Source: Calothrix sp. NIES-4101
GTDB lineage: Bacteria; Cyanobacteriota; Cyanobacteriia; Cyanobacteriales; Nostocaceae
DNA: 64,000 nt
NCBI GenBank assembly: GCA_004296455.1
Contig: AP018280.1
Location: 4,464,001 to 4,528,000, forward strand
Direction: 5' to 3'
This document shows positions 17,567 through 27,302 of this stretch, piece by piece. Each line of letters begins with the position of its first letter. Position 1 is the stretch's first letter. Both the position numbers and the translations under genes were made by a program. Below the pieces are notes generated by a model, which did no database searches, was not told the DNA's origin, and was given only the letters and a program-made list of their open reading frames with translations.

Positions 17567-17911
17567 ATGACTTATAAGATTACCAATAAGTGTATTGCTT
17601 GTGATTTGTGCGTCCCTGTCTGTCCCACGGGTGCAATTACAATCATCGATGGGCAGCGTTCTATTGACTCCAAGCTGTGTAATGGGTGTAATGATACAAT
17701 CTACACTGTTCCTCAATGTATAGCTGGATGTCCTACCTGTGATGGTTGTGTCAAAGCTAATAAAGATTACTGGGAATGCTGGTTTGATACTTATAAAAAA
17801 TGCATTGCAAAATTGACTAATAAAGACAATTATTGGGAAAAATGGTTTGCATGTTATTCCCAAAAATATTCACAAGAACTAGAGAAAAAACGTTCATCAA
17901 AAGTCGCATAA
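17567..17911 (+). CDS. fdxN: FdxN, 2[4Fe-4S] bacterial-type ferredoxin, intact
   Basis: 114 aa. Two cluster motifs are visible: CIACDLCVPVCPTGAI and CNGCNDTIYTVPQCIAGCPT with CDGC after it; the second has the longer spacing typical of nif-linked ferredoxins. FdxN is encoded in nif clusters and supplies electrons for cofactor assembly. AGGAGG lies 10 bp before the ATG. In Anabaena 7120 this gene carries the 55-kb-class XisF-dependent element; here fdxN is whole and the interruption is in nifB just upstream. Confidence 0.93.
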   Translation: MTYKITNKCIACDLCVPVCPTGAITIIDGQRSIDSKLCNGCNDTIYTVPQCIAGCPTCDGCVKANKDYWECWFDTYKKCIAKLTNKDNYWEKWFACYSQKYSQELEKKRSSKVA

Positions 17912-18042
17912 TTTGCGAATAGTTAATAGGTAATAGTTAATTTCAATGTTAATTTTACATCGCCTCATCCATTACCAAATCACAATTAACTAATACCAAA
18001 TATTAACAATTATCTAGCCCTCACTCACAAAGTTTCAACACA

Positions 18043-19251
18043 ATGAAGAAAGATTGTATTTACCTCGATAATAACGCAACTACAAAGGTAGACCCTTTAG
18101 TTGTCGAGGCAATGTTGCCCTATTTTTCCGAATTTTACGGCAATCCCTCTAGTATGCACGCATTCGGTGGGCAAGTCGGAAAAGCAGTTAATCAAGCCCG
18201 CGCACAAGTGGCAGCATTGCTTGGTGCTGATGAATCAGAAATCATCTTTACAAGCGGTGGAACAGAGGGTGATAACGCAGCTATTCGCGCCGCACTGCTG
18301 GCACAACCAGAAAAACGCCACATTATTACATCCCAAGTAGAACACCCAGCAGTGTTGGCACAGTGCAAGCAACTGGAAAGCAAAGGTTACACAGTAACTT
18401 ACTTATCAGTTAATCGCCAGGGACAAATCGATTTAGACGAACTCGAAGCTGCACTTACTGGTAACACCGCTCTCGTCTCGATTATGTATGCAAACAACGA
18501 GACTGGTGTAGTTTTCCCCATCGAACAAATTGGACTGCGCGTTAAAGAAAAGGGCGCATTGTTCCACGTTGACGCGGTGCAAGCAGTCGGGAAAATACCG
18601 ATGAATATGAAAACCAGCACCATTGATATGTTAACCATGTCTGGTCACAAAATTCACGCACCCAAAGGTATCGGAGCATTGTATGTCAGACGTGGGACTC
18701 GCTTCCGTCCAATGTTGATTGGTGGAGGACAAGAACGGGGTAGACGCTCAGGGACTCCGAATGTACCGGGAATCATCGCTCTGGGAAAAGCTGCTGAGTT
18801 GGAATTGATACATCTCGAAGAAGCGACCAAACGCGAACGCAAAATGCGCGATCGCCTGGAACAGACTTTGATATCTAAGATTAGCGATTGCGAAATCAAC
18901 GGTTATGGTTCAGAACGCTTGCCGAATACCACTAACATTGGTTTCAAATATATCGAAGGTGAAGCAATTCTTTTCGGATTGAATCAATACGGCATCTGTG
19001 CATCTTCTGGTTCGGCTTGTAGTTCTGGTTCTTTGGAACCATCCCATGTTCTCCGGGCAATGGGATTACCCTACACAATTTTACATGGTTCGATTCGCTT
19101 CAGCTTGTGTCGCTACACCACTGAAGACGAGATCGATGCAGTGATTGCAGTCATGCCTGGTATTATCGATCGCTTGCGTGCCCTGTCGCCATTCACAGAC
19201 GACAAAGCTGCTTGGTTGCAAGAACATGAGCAAACTTTAGCAATTAAGTAA
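18043..19251 (+). CDS. nifS: NifS cysteine desulfurase
   Basis: 402 aa, full length. The start IYLDNNATTKVDPLVVEAM, the PLP-binding Lys in SGHKIHAPKGIGALY, and the mobile-loop Cys in ASSGSACSSGSLEPSHVL identify a group I cysteine desulfurase. NifS removes sulfur from cysteine and passes it to NifU for nitrogenase cluster assembly. It lies between fdxN (131 bp gap) and nifU (129 bp gap) on the same strand, in the conserved order. No interruption or missing residue was seen. Confidence 0.96.
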   Translation: MKKDCIYLDNNATTKVDPLVVEAMLPYFSEFYGNPSSMHAFGGQVGKAVNQARAQVAALLGADESEIIFTSGGTEGDNAAIRAALLAQPEKRHIITSQVEHPAVLAQCKQLESKGYTVTYLSVNRQGQIDLDELEAALTGNTALVSIMYANNETGVVFPIEQIGLRVKEKGALFHVDAVQAVGKIPMNMKTSTIDMLTMSGHKIHAPKGIGALYVRRGTRFRPMLIGGGQERGRRSGTPNVPGIIALGKAAELELIHLEEATKRERKMRDRLEQTLISKISDCEINGYGSERLPNTTNIGFKYIEGEAILFGLNQYGICASSGSACSSGSLEPSHVLRAMGLPYTILHGSIRFSLCRYTTEDEIDAVIAVMPGIIDRLRALSPFTDDKAAWLQEHEQTLAIK

Positions 19252-19380
19252 ACAGAAAGTTATAAGTGCTGAGTATTTGGATTTATTAAACAAATCTCAC
19301 ACTTATTTCTGGAAATTGACCAAATTCAACTCAACCTCTTTTTTACTCCTAACTCATCACTCCTAACTGTACAAGGGCAT

Positions 19381-20301
19381 ATGTGGGAATATACAGATAA
19401 AGTATTAGATTTGTTCTATAACCCTAAAAATCAAGGTACTCTCGAAGATACAGGCGAAGCAGGTGTGAAAATTGCCACTGGTGAAGTTGGTAGTATTGCC
19501 TGTGGTGATGCCTTAAGATTGCACCTAAAAATAGAAGTTGAACAAGATAAAATTCTTGATGCACGCTTCCAAACCTTTGGCTGTACTAGTGCGATCGCAT
19601 CTTCAGAAGCTTTAGTCGAATTGGTTAAAGGTTTAACTCTCGACGATGCTCTCAAGGTAACTAATAAACAAATTGCTGATTATTTGGGCGGTTTACCAGA
19701 AGCAAAAATGCACTGCTCAGTCATGGGACAGGAAGCACTCGAAGCCGCTATCTATAACTATCGTGGAATCGAAGTAGATACTCATGAAGATGACGATGAA
19801 GGTGCATTGATTTGTAGTTGCTTCGGTATCACCGAAAACAAAATTCGCCGCGTCATTTTAGAGAATCAACTAACTACTGCTGAAGATGTAACAAATTATG
19901 TCAAAGCTGGTGGCGGATGCGGTTCCTGTTTAGCAACCATTGATGATATTATTGAATCAGTTCAGAAAGAAGCCACAACGGCAAAGACAGTAAATAATAC
20001 GAGTAATTCCATCAATGCAACGGGTGAGTCAGCAGCTCCACGCCCCCTGACCAACGTTCAAAAAATTGCACTTATTCAAAAAGTCCTTGACGAAGAAGTT
20101 CGCCCCGTACTCATCGCTGACGGGGGAGATGTCGAACTCTACGATGTAGACGGTGACATTATCAAAGTTATCCTCCAAGGTGCCTGTGGTTCTTGCTCCA
20201 GCAGCACAGCAACACTCAAAATAGCCATTGAAGCTCGATTGCGCGAACGAGTTAGCCCCAACATTGTAGTTGAATCAGTTGGCTCTCCAGTTCGGAAATA
20301 G
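19381..20301 (+). CDS. nifU: NifU iron-sulfur scaffold
   Basis: 306 aa with all three NifU parts. An IscU-like domain has Cys in SIACGDALRLHL, FGCTSAIASSEALVEL and MHCSVMGQEALEAA. A central [2Fe-2S] domain has CSCFGITENKIRR and GGGCGSCLATIDD. A C-terminal Nfu domain has GACGSCSSSTATLKIAIE. NifU receives sulfur from NifS and builds clusters for NifH and NifB. It is intact and 262 bp upstream of nifH. Confidence 0.96.
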   Translation: MWEYTDKVLDLFYNPKNQGTLEDTGEAGVKIATGEVGSIACGDALRLHLKIEVEQDKILDARFQTFGCTSAIASSEALVELVKGLTLDDALKVTNKQIADYLGGLPEAKMHCSVMGQEALEAAIYNYRGIEVDTHEDDDEGALICSCFGITENKIRRVILENQLTTAEDVTNYVKAGGGCGSCLATIDDIIESVQKEATTAKTVNNTSNSINATGESAAPRPLTNVQKIALIQKVLDEEVRPVLIADGGDVELYDVDGDIIKVILQGACGSCSSSTATLKIAIEARLRERVSPNIVVESVGSPVRK

Positions 20302-20719
<418 letters not shown>

Positions 20720-20799
20720 TAAGTAAACACACATTTGACCTAAAATCTTCAATGAAAAATTTTCTGAGGTTTTGCTTGTATGAAAATAAAATCACGCAG

Positions 20800-21771
20800 T
20801 TATTTGTGTAATACGTTCATGCGATCGCAGGGTTCGTCAAAATCAATGATTGGTCCTTTGGGCACAATTCTATTGGGATTAATATCAGTCATACTCATGT
20901 AATATCCCCGTTTGATATGGTCTAAGTTACACGTCACTTTGAACTCAAGAATTTGATACAACTTTTTTAAATAATTCCAGAGGTGGGGATAGTCGATAAT
21001 TCGTCGCAAATTACACTTAAAGTGACTGTAATAAACTGAGTCAAAGCGATATAGCGTTACAAACATACAAATATCGGCTTCTGTGAGGAAATTGCCACAC
21101 AAATAGCGTTGCTTGCTAAGAATAATTTCCCATTTATCTAAACTCTCGAAAAGTTCTGTCACCGCTTGTTCATAAGCTACTTGGGAAGTGGCAAATCCAG
21201 CACGATAGACACCAGCATTGATTGGTGTATAAATTGCATCGATTACTTCATCAATCTGCTGTTGCAATTCCGGTGGATATAAATTTATTTTCTGCGTTGC
21301 CAACTCTGCAAACTCAACATCAAACATCCGCATAATTTCGCGGGATTCGTTGTTGATAATGGTTTGATTTTGCCGATCCCACAACACCGGAACCGTGACT
21401 CGTCCTGTATATTTAGGATTAGCTTTGAGGTAGATTTCTTGCAGATATTTTGCGTGATTTACTGAGTCGGGAATACTTCCCGGTGCATCAGAAAACATCC
21501 AGCCTTTATCGCTCATAATCGGATCGACGATCGCAACCGAAATTACATCATACAGCCCTTTTATTTCCCGCATAATTAGGGTGCGATGTGCCCAAGGACA
21601 ACCCAACGCAACATAGAGATGATAGCGTCCAGTTTCTGCTTTAAACCCACTCGAACCATCTGCGGTAATGTAATGGCGAAATGTTGTCGGTATCTCATGG
21701 AACTCCCCATTTTGATTTCGCTCATTCCCATCTGCTAGCCATTTACCTGCAACCATCATTCCTGATGCCAT
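20800..21771 (-). CDS. Glutathionyl-hydroquinone reductase (Xi-class GST)
   Basis: 323 aa, the usual size of YqjG/EcfG-type enzymes. The active-site Cys lies in LYVALGCPWAHRTLIMRE, the family hallmark, and the C-terminal helical domain has YLCGNFLTEADICMFVTLYR followed by YSHFKCNLRR. These enzymes reduce glutathionyl-hydroquinones and help recycle oxidised quinones. AGGAGAG precedes the ATG at 21771. The gene lies 92 bp from the left edge of nifH element 1 and is divergent from the methyltransferase. Related reductive chemistry is also present in the nifB element's GST. Confidence 0.9.
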   Translation of the reverse strand: MASGMMVAGKWLADGNERNQNGEFHEIPTTFRHYITADGSSGFKAETGRYHLYVALGCPWAHRTLIMREIKGLYDVISVAIVDPIMSDKGWMFSDAPGSIPDSVNHAKYLQEIYLKANPKYTGRVTVPVLWDRQNQTIINNESREIMRMFDVEFAELATQKINLYPPELQQQIDEVIDAIYTPINAGVYRAGFATSQVAYEQAVTELFESLDKWEIILSKQRYLCGNFLTEADICMFVTLYRFDSVYYSHFKCNLRRIIDYPHLWNYLKKLYQILEFKVTCNLDHIKRGYYMSMTDINPNRIVPKGPIIDFDEPCDRMNVLHK

Positions 21772-22023
21772 AGTTCTCTCCTGGGCGGGATGATGTAATT
21801 ATTTTGCCTTTGTAAGTTTGGAAATACACCTGTCTTTGGGAATAGCGATCGCAATTGCCAAGCGTAAGAATTTAGTTGGTCTGCTTAATGACTTCTGTCA
21901 GTATCCACTTTGCGTCTAATGGGCTGAGACGACTCCATTAGAGTATGCATAAAATCACTGGCCGGATCGCTATATTTTATTATTGATATTTTGTGATTCA
22001 AACTATAGAAAAAAGGGACGTAT

Positions 22024-23079
22024 ATGATTAATGAAGCTCGATTGGAATCTTTTGTCCATCAAGTCGTCAACGATATGGCAGCAAGTATGTCTGGTGTGAT
22101 GACCAATATTGGACACAAACTCGGTCTATATAAATCAATGGCTGGTGCAGGTGCAATAACTCCTCAGCAGTTGGCGCAAAGGACAAGCACTAAAGAACGC
22201 TACGTCCAAGAATGGTTGAATAACCAAGTTGCTGGAGGCTATGTCATTTACAATTCCGAAAATCGCACCTATGAATTACCTGACGAACATGCAATGGTAT
22301 TGGCAAACTCAGAAAGTTCCGTATTCTTGAGTCCAGGTTTTGACCTGATTTCCTCAATGTGGCTCGATGAAGACAAAACGATCGCAGCCTTTGAGACAGG
22401 TAAAGGAATTGCTTGGCAAGAGCATCATCCTCGGTTATTTTGTAGCTGCGAAGCATTCTTTAGAAACGGTTATCAAGCTTACTTAACAAATGCCTGGATT
22501 CCCGCCCTCGAAGGAGTAGAAGCAAAGTTAAAAGCTGGTGGAAAGGTTGCTGATATTGGTTGTGGTCATGGTGCATCCACAATCATTATGGCTCAAGCGT
22601 TTCCGAACTCTACCTTCTTTGGTTTTGACTACCATTTTGATTCGATCGCCACAGCCCGACTTCGCGCTCAAGCGGCAGGTGTTGCTGATAGAGTTCACTT
22701 TGAGGTGGCGACAGCAAAGAACTACCCAGGTAAGGATTATGACCTCGTTTGTTTTATGGATTGTCTCCATGACATGGGTGACCCTGTCGGAGCAGTTAAA
22801 TATACCAAGGAAACACTGACAGATAATGGAACAGTGTTGTTGGTGGAACCTTTTGCAGGTAAGAATATTGAAGACAATATTAATCCTATAGGTCGGATGT
22901 ATTATGCGGCTTCAACTGCAATATGTACGCCGAATTCCCTTTCCCAAGAAGTTGGGCTGGGCTTAGGAGCGCAAGCAGGTGAGACAAAATTAAGTGAAGT
23001 CTTCTCGGAAGCTGGCTTTAGTCAGTTTCGTCGTGCCACAGCAACTCCTTTCAATTTGATTTTAGAGGCGCGAATTTAG
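22024..23079 (+). CDS. Class I SAM-dependent methyltransferase with winged-helix N-terminus
   Basis: 351 aa. The N-terminal about 90 residues form a dimerisation/winged-helix-type domain (LYKSMAGAGAITPQQLAQRT, YVQEWLNNQVAGGYV). The Rossmann core has VADIGCGHGASTIIMAQAFP (motif I), FFGFDYHFDSI and CFMDCLHDMGDP. This resembles the Rv2258c-like methyltransferase group. The substrate is unknown. It is preceded by a 240-bp spacer shared with the divergent reductase gene and followed by a cupin gene 173 bp downstream on the same strand. Confidence 0.85.
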   Translation: MINEARLESFVHQVVNDMAASMSGVMTNIGHKLGLYKSMAGAGAITPQQLAQRTSTKERYVQEWLNNQVAGGYVIYNSENRTYELPDEHAMVLANSESSVFLSPGFDLISSMWLDEDKTIAAFETGKGIAWQEHHPRLFCSCEAFFRNGYQAYLTNAWIPALEGVEAKLKAGGKVADIGCGHGASTIIMAQAFPNSTFFGFDYHFDSIATARLRAQAAGVADRVHFEVATAKNYPGKDYDLVCFMDCLHDMGDPVGAVKYTKETLTDNGTVLLVEPFAGKNIEDNINPIGRMYYAASTAICTPNSLSQEVGLGLGAQAGETKLSEVFSEAGFSQFRRATATPFNLILEARI

Positions 23080-23252
23080 GAAACAAAAGGTGTTGTCTCG
23101 ATCAATGCGATCGCATTTGTGAAAAGACTATTAGTAACTATGAAGCGAAGCGCCTTCTTGACAAAATCCTCTGGCATCCCTTCGCTGCTGAACGAAAAAA
23201 ATCCTCAATATGCGTTGTCTGAATATCAAATCATCCCCAAGGAGAGCTGATT

Positions 23253-23711
23253 ATGACAGAAGAAGTATCCAATCATTCTGATTCCTACGAACATTTTGCT
23301 CAAACGCCAACCGAACTGATCATTGTGCGTCCTGACACAGACACGCTCTTGAGACAAAATTTGCCCCATTTTGTTGGCATCTCTGCAAATACAACGGGTG
23401 CAAGGGGAATTGCCATGTATCTGACGATAATTCCTCCAGGTGGAATTGCCAAACCACACTTACATCCAGAGCATGAAACAGGAATTTATCTGCTCAAGGG
23501 TCAAGTTGAAATCCGTTATGGTCAAGAACTCAAGCAATGCCAATTCTGCGAGGCGGGAGATTTTATTTTCACTCCTCCCGGTGTTCCCCATCAACCCCGG
23601 AATCTGAGTGCGACAGAACCTGTTTACCTGTTAGCTGCTCGCAACGATTCGGACGAAGAGGAGAAGATTGTACCTTACAATCCAACCCTGGAAGTGGAAG
23701 ACGACGGTTAG
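23253..23711 (+). CDS. Cupin-domain protein
   Basis: 152 aa single-domain cupin. Metal-binding motif 1 reads GGIAKPHLHPEHETGIYLLKG (His, His, Glu positions) and motif 2 reads GDFIFTPPGVPHQPRN. The start is supported by AAGGAGAG 8 bp upstream. No signal peptide. Such proteins serve as small-molecule dioxygenases, isomerases or binding proteins; the function here is unknown. It stands near a second cupin on the opposite strand, but the two are not close in sequence. Confidence 0.8.
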   Translation: MTEEVSNHSDSYEHFAQTPTELIIVRPDTDTLLRQNLPHFVGISANTTGARGIAMYLTIIPPGGIAKPHLHPEHETGIYLLKGQVEIRYGQELKQCQFCEAGDFIFTPPGVPHQPRNLSATEPVYLLAARNDSDEEEKIVPYNPTLEVEDDG

Positions 23712-23741
23712 GTGCTTCTGTGTGATTGACTTGTAATCTTG

Positions 23742-24476
23742 TTAAATCGCTACTATTGAAGACTCTAACCGCTTTTGAGGAACTCGTAATAAGGAGACAC
23801 CTACCAGCAACATCCAAACTTCCCAGAGGATAAAGCCGACGGGGGTTGCTTCCACCACAGGAAAGCTAGGAATAATTGTCGCAAATAGTTCAGTGTGTCC
23901 CAGCAGTAACAAAGGTGCAGTCATCAAACCCCACCAAGCAACCCAGGATTTGAACAGAGGCGATCGCAACATAACTACCCCAACTCCTACTGTCCAAGCG
24001 ACGAGTAAGGTTTGTCCTAAATATTCACCGATCGCCACTCCACCATATTGATGCACCACTTGGAAAGCGATCGCAACGGCAGCACGGGTTGATTCACTGC
24101 TTGCGGGATTTACTTGGATAGCTGCTAAAATTGGCACTACAAATACCCACCGCATTAATCCTACTGCTTGGAGGATGCCGGAAAATGCTCCCATTGCCGT
24201 AGCTGCGGGGAGATAGGGAGTATCTTTGCTAGCAATAACTTTGTGTAGCAAAATAGTCGCGGGTGTGAGAAGTAAGGCTGTGACAGCAAAGGCAAACCAA
24301 TTAAAAATCAGCGCTGTTCCCCCTGCATGAAAGCGCGTTAGTACATAATCGACTGGTTCCCGAAGAATATCATCATACCCAAAGGTTTGAATTAGCAGTA
24401 CATAAGGAATATTCGACAGCACAACCAAGGAAATGAAGAGAATCCCGGTAATTCGGGTGAGTTTTAAGCGGTTCAT
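23742..24476 (-). CDS. Integral membrane protein, DUF4386-like
   Basis: 244 aa from the ATG at 24476, which follows AGGAG; the open frame extends upstream to 24572 without a better site. There are about six to seven hydrophobic segments, beginning ITGILFISLVVLSNIPYVLL and ending GFILWEVWMLLVGVSLLRV. The pattern fits the small DUF4386 family of bacterial membrane proteins of unknown function. The gene follows a cupin gene by 58 bp on the same strand and is probably co-transcribed with it. Confidence 0.65.
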   Translation of the reverse strand: MNRLKLTRITGILFISLVVLSNIPYVLLIQTFGYDDILREPVDYVLTRFHAGGTALIFNWFAFAVTALLLTPATILLHKVIASKDTPYLPAATAMGAFSGILQAVGLMRWVFVVPILAAIQVNPASSESTRAAVAIAFQVVHQYGGVAIGEYLGQTLLVAWTVGVGVVMLRSPLFKSWVAWWGLMTAPLLLLGHTELFATIIPSFPVVEATPVGFILWEVWMLLVGVSLLRVPQKRLESSIVAI

Positions 24477-24534
24477 GGTTACTCCTGAAATTAAACAGTA
24501 ATTAAAATAAGTTCTGAATTTTGCATAGTTGAAT

Positions 24535-25101
24535 TTATTGCCAATACTTGAGGAGCGATCGCTCGACATCAAATATCTGAGCCATCCCGACTAATGAGTT
24601 AATTAACAAGTGGAAAACAAAGGGTGGTATACCTACGGGAATGGTGTCTGCTAACTTGAGTAAAATAGCCAATTGCAAGAGATTTTTCGGCATTCCTTCC
24701 GGGTTGACTTTGTTGTCGATCGCCAATCCATATAATCCCCGAATAAATTTTTCAAACCCCGTAGCCGGACGATTTTCTGTGGTAAATGTCACCCAATCCT
24801 GGGAGTTATTACAAAAGCTATGGTGCATCCCTGCTAGAACTTGTATACTTTCTCCTGGTTGTAGCTTTCGCCAATTACCTTTTTCCCCGACTTCCATATC
24901 TAGACAACCTTCTAACACTGTGAAGGTTTCGTGCATTGTGGTGTGGTAATGTAACGGACTACCTTTCGCTCCTGGGGGTAAATCGAAGCGAATTTTGGCA
25001 TAATTTCCTTGACTTTCCTGAGCATTGTGTAAAAAAGTCATGCGATCGCCCGTGACTGGATTTACAATCGTTTCGGGGTTGGTTGCTTCTGGTGTTGACA
25101 T
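24535..25101 (-). CDS. Cupin-domain protein with hydrophobic C-terminal region
   Basis: 188 aa from the ATG at 25101 (MSTPEATNPETIVNPVTGDR); an ATG at 25134 would add 11 residues. The cupin motifs are GSPLHYHTTMHETFTVLEG and PGESIQVLAGMHHSFCN. The C-terminal third (from about residue 125) has hydrophobic segments (LLQLAILLKLADTIPVGI, PFVFHLLINSLVGMAQI) that may contact the membrane, which is uncommon for a small cupin. It is the first gene of a two-gene minus-strand unit and is divergent from the AraC-family regulator, a likely controller. Confidence 0.75.
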   Translation of the reverse strand: MSTPEATNPETIVNPVTGDRMTFLHNAQESQGNYAKIRFDLPPGAKGSPLHYHTTMHETFTVLEGCLDMEVGEKGNWRKLQPGESIQVLAGMHHSFCNNSQDWVTFTTENRPATGFEKFIRGLYGLAIDNKVNPEGMPKNLLQLAILLKLADTIPVGIPPFVFHLLINSLVGMAQIFDVERSLLKYWQ

Positions 25102-25251
25102 CTCGATACCTAATTCTTTATGTTTTGGAAACATTGAAATTGCCGTTGATATGTTTTTTGTGTTGATGATTCCAGAATAGGGCTGAGAATGGAGATATCA
25201 ATTGACACGCCACGCCAGAAAATTGACCGATAACGCCAATCTGCCAAGAAA

Positions 25252-26265
25252 ATGCCAGAAGCTAAGTTTTCCATTGCCATTGTCAGAGATATTGTCCAAT
25301 ACGTTGCCGCTCAAGGGGTTGATATCAATTGCCTTTACAATGCTGCTGGTATAGATTCAGCATGGCTGGATGACCCCGATCAACAGGTATCTGGGGAAGT
25401 GCTACAAAAATTATGGCGGGAAGCGGTACAACAAACAGGCGATCGCAACTTAGGATTACATATTGGCGAAGCGTTCGATTTATCCGCCATTGGTATCGTT
25501 GGTTATGTGCTACTCAATTGTCAAACCTATGGGCAGGTTTTAGAAAAACTTTCCCAGTATACCCGATTATTTAGCCAGGGTGTTGCCATCCACCATCGCA
25601 TCTCGGAGGGATGGGTGCAGTGTGATTGCGAAATTGTCAGGGATGTGAAAAACTACCTCCTGGATGAGCCACGTCAACCTATTGAAAGCACCTTTGCCGC
25701 TCTAGTTACCGCTACCGAGCAACTGACGGGAAAAAGACTGCCAGTACAAACAATATGCTTTCAACATTCCCCAGTCGAGGATTGTGGTGAACACCAGCGC
25801 ATTTTTCAAACAACAGTGAAATTTTCCCAAGCCACGAATCGGATTGTATTTGCTGCCGATTGCCTAGATTGGCAGGTGCGATCGGCAAATCTCAGCCTGC
25901 TCTCTGTCTTTGAAAATCATGCTGCAAATATGCTAGCAGCCCAGACTCGAACGCAGACATATTCTCACAAAGTAGGGGAGAAAATCGCCCAAAATTTACA
26001 GGGAGAGTTACCGACAATTGAGGCGATCGCTCGTAATCTCATGGTCAGTATCCGCCAACTCCAACGGGAATTACAAACCGAGAATACATCCTACCAGCAA
26101 ATTCTGGATGAAACCCGCAAGGAATTAGCCCTACAGCATTTAAACGACCCGGAAATATCGATTCATGATGTAGCATTTCTTTTAGGTTTTTCCGAACCAA
26201 GTGCTTTTCATCGTGCTTTCAAACGTTGGACGGGACAAACACCAAAAAACTATCGATTGAGGTAA
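25252..26265 (+). CDS. AraC-family transcriptional regulator
   Basis: 337 aa. The N-terminal arabinose-binding-type domain (PF12625-like; SAIGIVGYVLLNCQTYGQVL) occupies about 200 residues. The C-terminal DNA-binding domain has two helix-turn-helix motifs, with IEAIARNLMVSIRQLQRELQ and SIHDVAFLLGFSEPSAFHRA followed by FKRWTGQTPKNYR. It is divergent from the cupin/membrane-protein pair (about 150 bp between starts) and probably regulates that unit. The inducer is unknown. Confidence 0.9.
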   Translation: MPEAKFSIAIVRDIVQYVAAQGVDINCLYNAAGIDSAWLDDPDQQVSGEVLQKLWREAVQQTGDRNLGLHIGEAFDLSAIGIVGYVLLNCQTYGQVLEKLSQYTRLFSQGVAIHHRISEGWVQCDCEIVRDVKNYLLDEPRQPIESTFAALVTATEQLTGKRLPVQTICFQHSPVEDCGEHQRIFQTTVKFSQATNRIVFAADCLDWQVRSANLSLLSVFENHAANMLAAQTRTQTYSHKVGEKIAQNLQGELPTIEAIARNLMVSIRQLQRELQTENTSYQQILDETRKELALQHLNDPEISIHDVAFLLGFSEPSAFHRAFKRWTGQTPKNYRLR

Positions 26266-26327
26266 TTTTATCAAGACTTACGCAAACACAAAAATAAAAA
26301 AATCATTATTTTATTCATAAAAATCCA

Positions 26328-26831
26328 ATGGTAAAACAAATGAATTATCAAGGAACTTTGATATTTTTCTGTGGAAAAATGGGCGCTGGTAAATCTACAT
26401 TGTCCCGTAAAATCTCTCAAGAATTAAATGCAATACTTTTGTCTGAAGATGATTGGTTATCAACTCTTTACCCTGAAGAAATCCAGAATTTTGATGATTA
26501 CTTAAAATATTCAAATCGGCTTAAACCATTATTAAAAAATCATATCAGAAGCATACTTAATTCTGGAGTTTCTGTAGTCATGGATTTTCCAGCAAATACA
26601 AGGAATCAAAGAGCATGGTTCAAGGATATATTCTTAGATGAGGGTATTCCCCATCGGTTAATATATCTTGAGGTAGATGACAGAATCTGCATAGAACAAA
26701 TTGCCAAGCGGCGAGAAAGTAATCCAGAGCGATCGCACTTTGATACGGAAGAAATTTTCCATCACGTCACCAGTTTCTTCCAACCACCTTCTACAGATGA
26801 GGGTTTCGCGATCGAGATTGTCAAACGCTGA
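26328..26831 (+). CDS. P-loop kinase-like ATPase (zeta-toxin / adenylylsulfate-kinase-like fold)
   Basis: 167 aa. Walker A is FFCGKMGAGKSTLSRKI; VVMDFPANTRNQRAW fits the Walker B/substrate region of the AAA_33/zeta-type small kinases, and IAKRRESNP looks like a lid with conserved Arg. Similar proteins phosphorylate small molecules or act as toxins. No antitoxin partner is adjacent; the ParD-like gene downstream is 112 bp away and belongs to another system. Two possible starts (ATG 26328 and 26340) exist. Confidence 0.7.
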   Translation: MVKQMNYQGTLIFFCGKMGAGKSTLSRKISQELNAILLSEDDWLSTLYPEEIQNFDDYLKYSNRLKPLLKNHIRSILNSGVSVVMDFPANTRNQRAWFKDIFLDEGIPHRLIYLEVDDRICIEQIAKRRESNPERSHFDTEEIFHHVTSFFQPPSTDEGFAIEIVKR

Positions 26832-26943
26832 TTTTTTGAACAGCCTGTACAGCTTGTAGTTGAGTTAGAATTAAATTTAATTATTGGCATATATTGGCAA
26901 ATTTTGTCATAATTAAAGAAACTTTAGCCAAGGTTAATAGCCA

Positions 26944-27201
26944 ATGACAACGCTAAATATATCTTTACCTGAAGCTATGCGAGCTTTTATTGATGAGGAA
27001 GTAGCCAAGGGTGGTTACAGTACAGCAAGTGAGTATATCCGCGATTTAATCCGTCAAGCTCAGAAAAAAGCTGAAGAAAAAAAGTTAGAAGCAATGTTAT
27101 TAGAAGGTTTGGATAGTGGAGAATCAATTGAGGTGACAGATGAATGGTGGGAACAAAAACGTAGTCAAATTATGCAACGTTTCCAACGGAAGAATAGATG
27201 A
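26944..27201 (+). CDS. ParD-like type II antitoxin
   Basis: 85 aa. The N-terminal ribbon-helix-helix has TTLNISLPEAMRAFIDEEVA and GGYSTASEYIRDLIRQA, typical of the CC2985/ParD family. The C-terminal tail (LEGLDSGESIEVTDEWWEQ) would wrap the ParE toxin. Its stop overlaps the ATG of the parE remnant by 4 bp, the usual arrangement. Because the toxin is truncated, this is an orphan antitoxin that may still repress its own promoter or neutralise a related toxin elsewhere. Confidence 0.88.
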   Translation: MTTLNISLPEAMRAFIDEEVAKGGYSTASEYIRDLIRQAQKKAEEKKLEAMLLEGLDSGESIEVTDEWWEQKRSQIMQRFQRKNR

Positions 27202-27275
27202 CGCGACGTATTCTGATTACACCAAAAGCAAGCGAAGATATTAATCTATCTCCTCCTAAACTAAAGCTGAGTTAA
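27198..27275 (+). pseudogene. Truncated parE toxin remnant
   Basis: The frame starts at the ATG overlapping the parD stop and reads MTRRILITPKASEDINLSPP, then ends at TAA after 25 codons. ParE toxins of this family start in the same way (xxRPKAxxDI) but are about 95 aa. The body of the gene is gone, and the next gene begins 27 bp later. Confidence 0.75.
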
Positions 27276-27302
27276 GATTATGAGAAAATATCTAGCGCCC
27301 TA

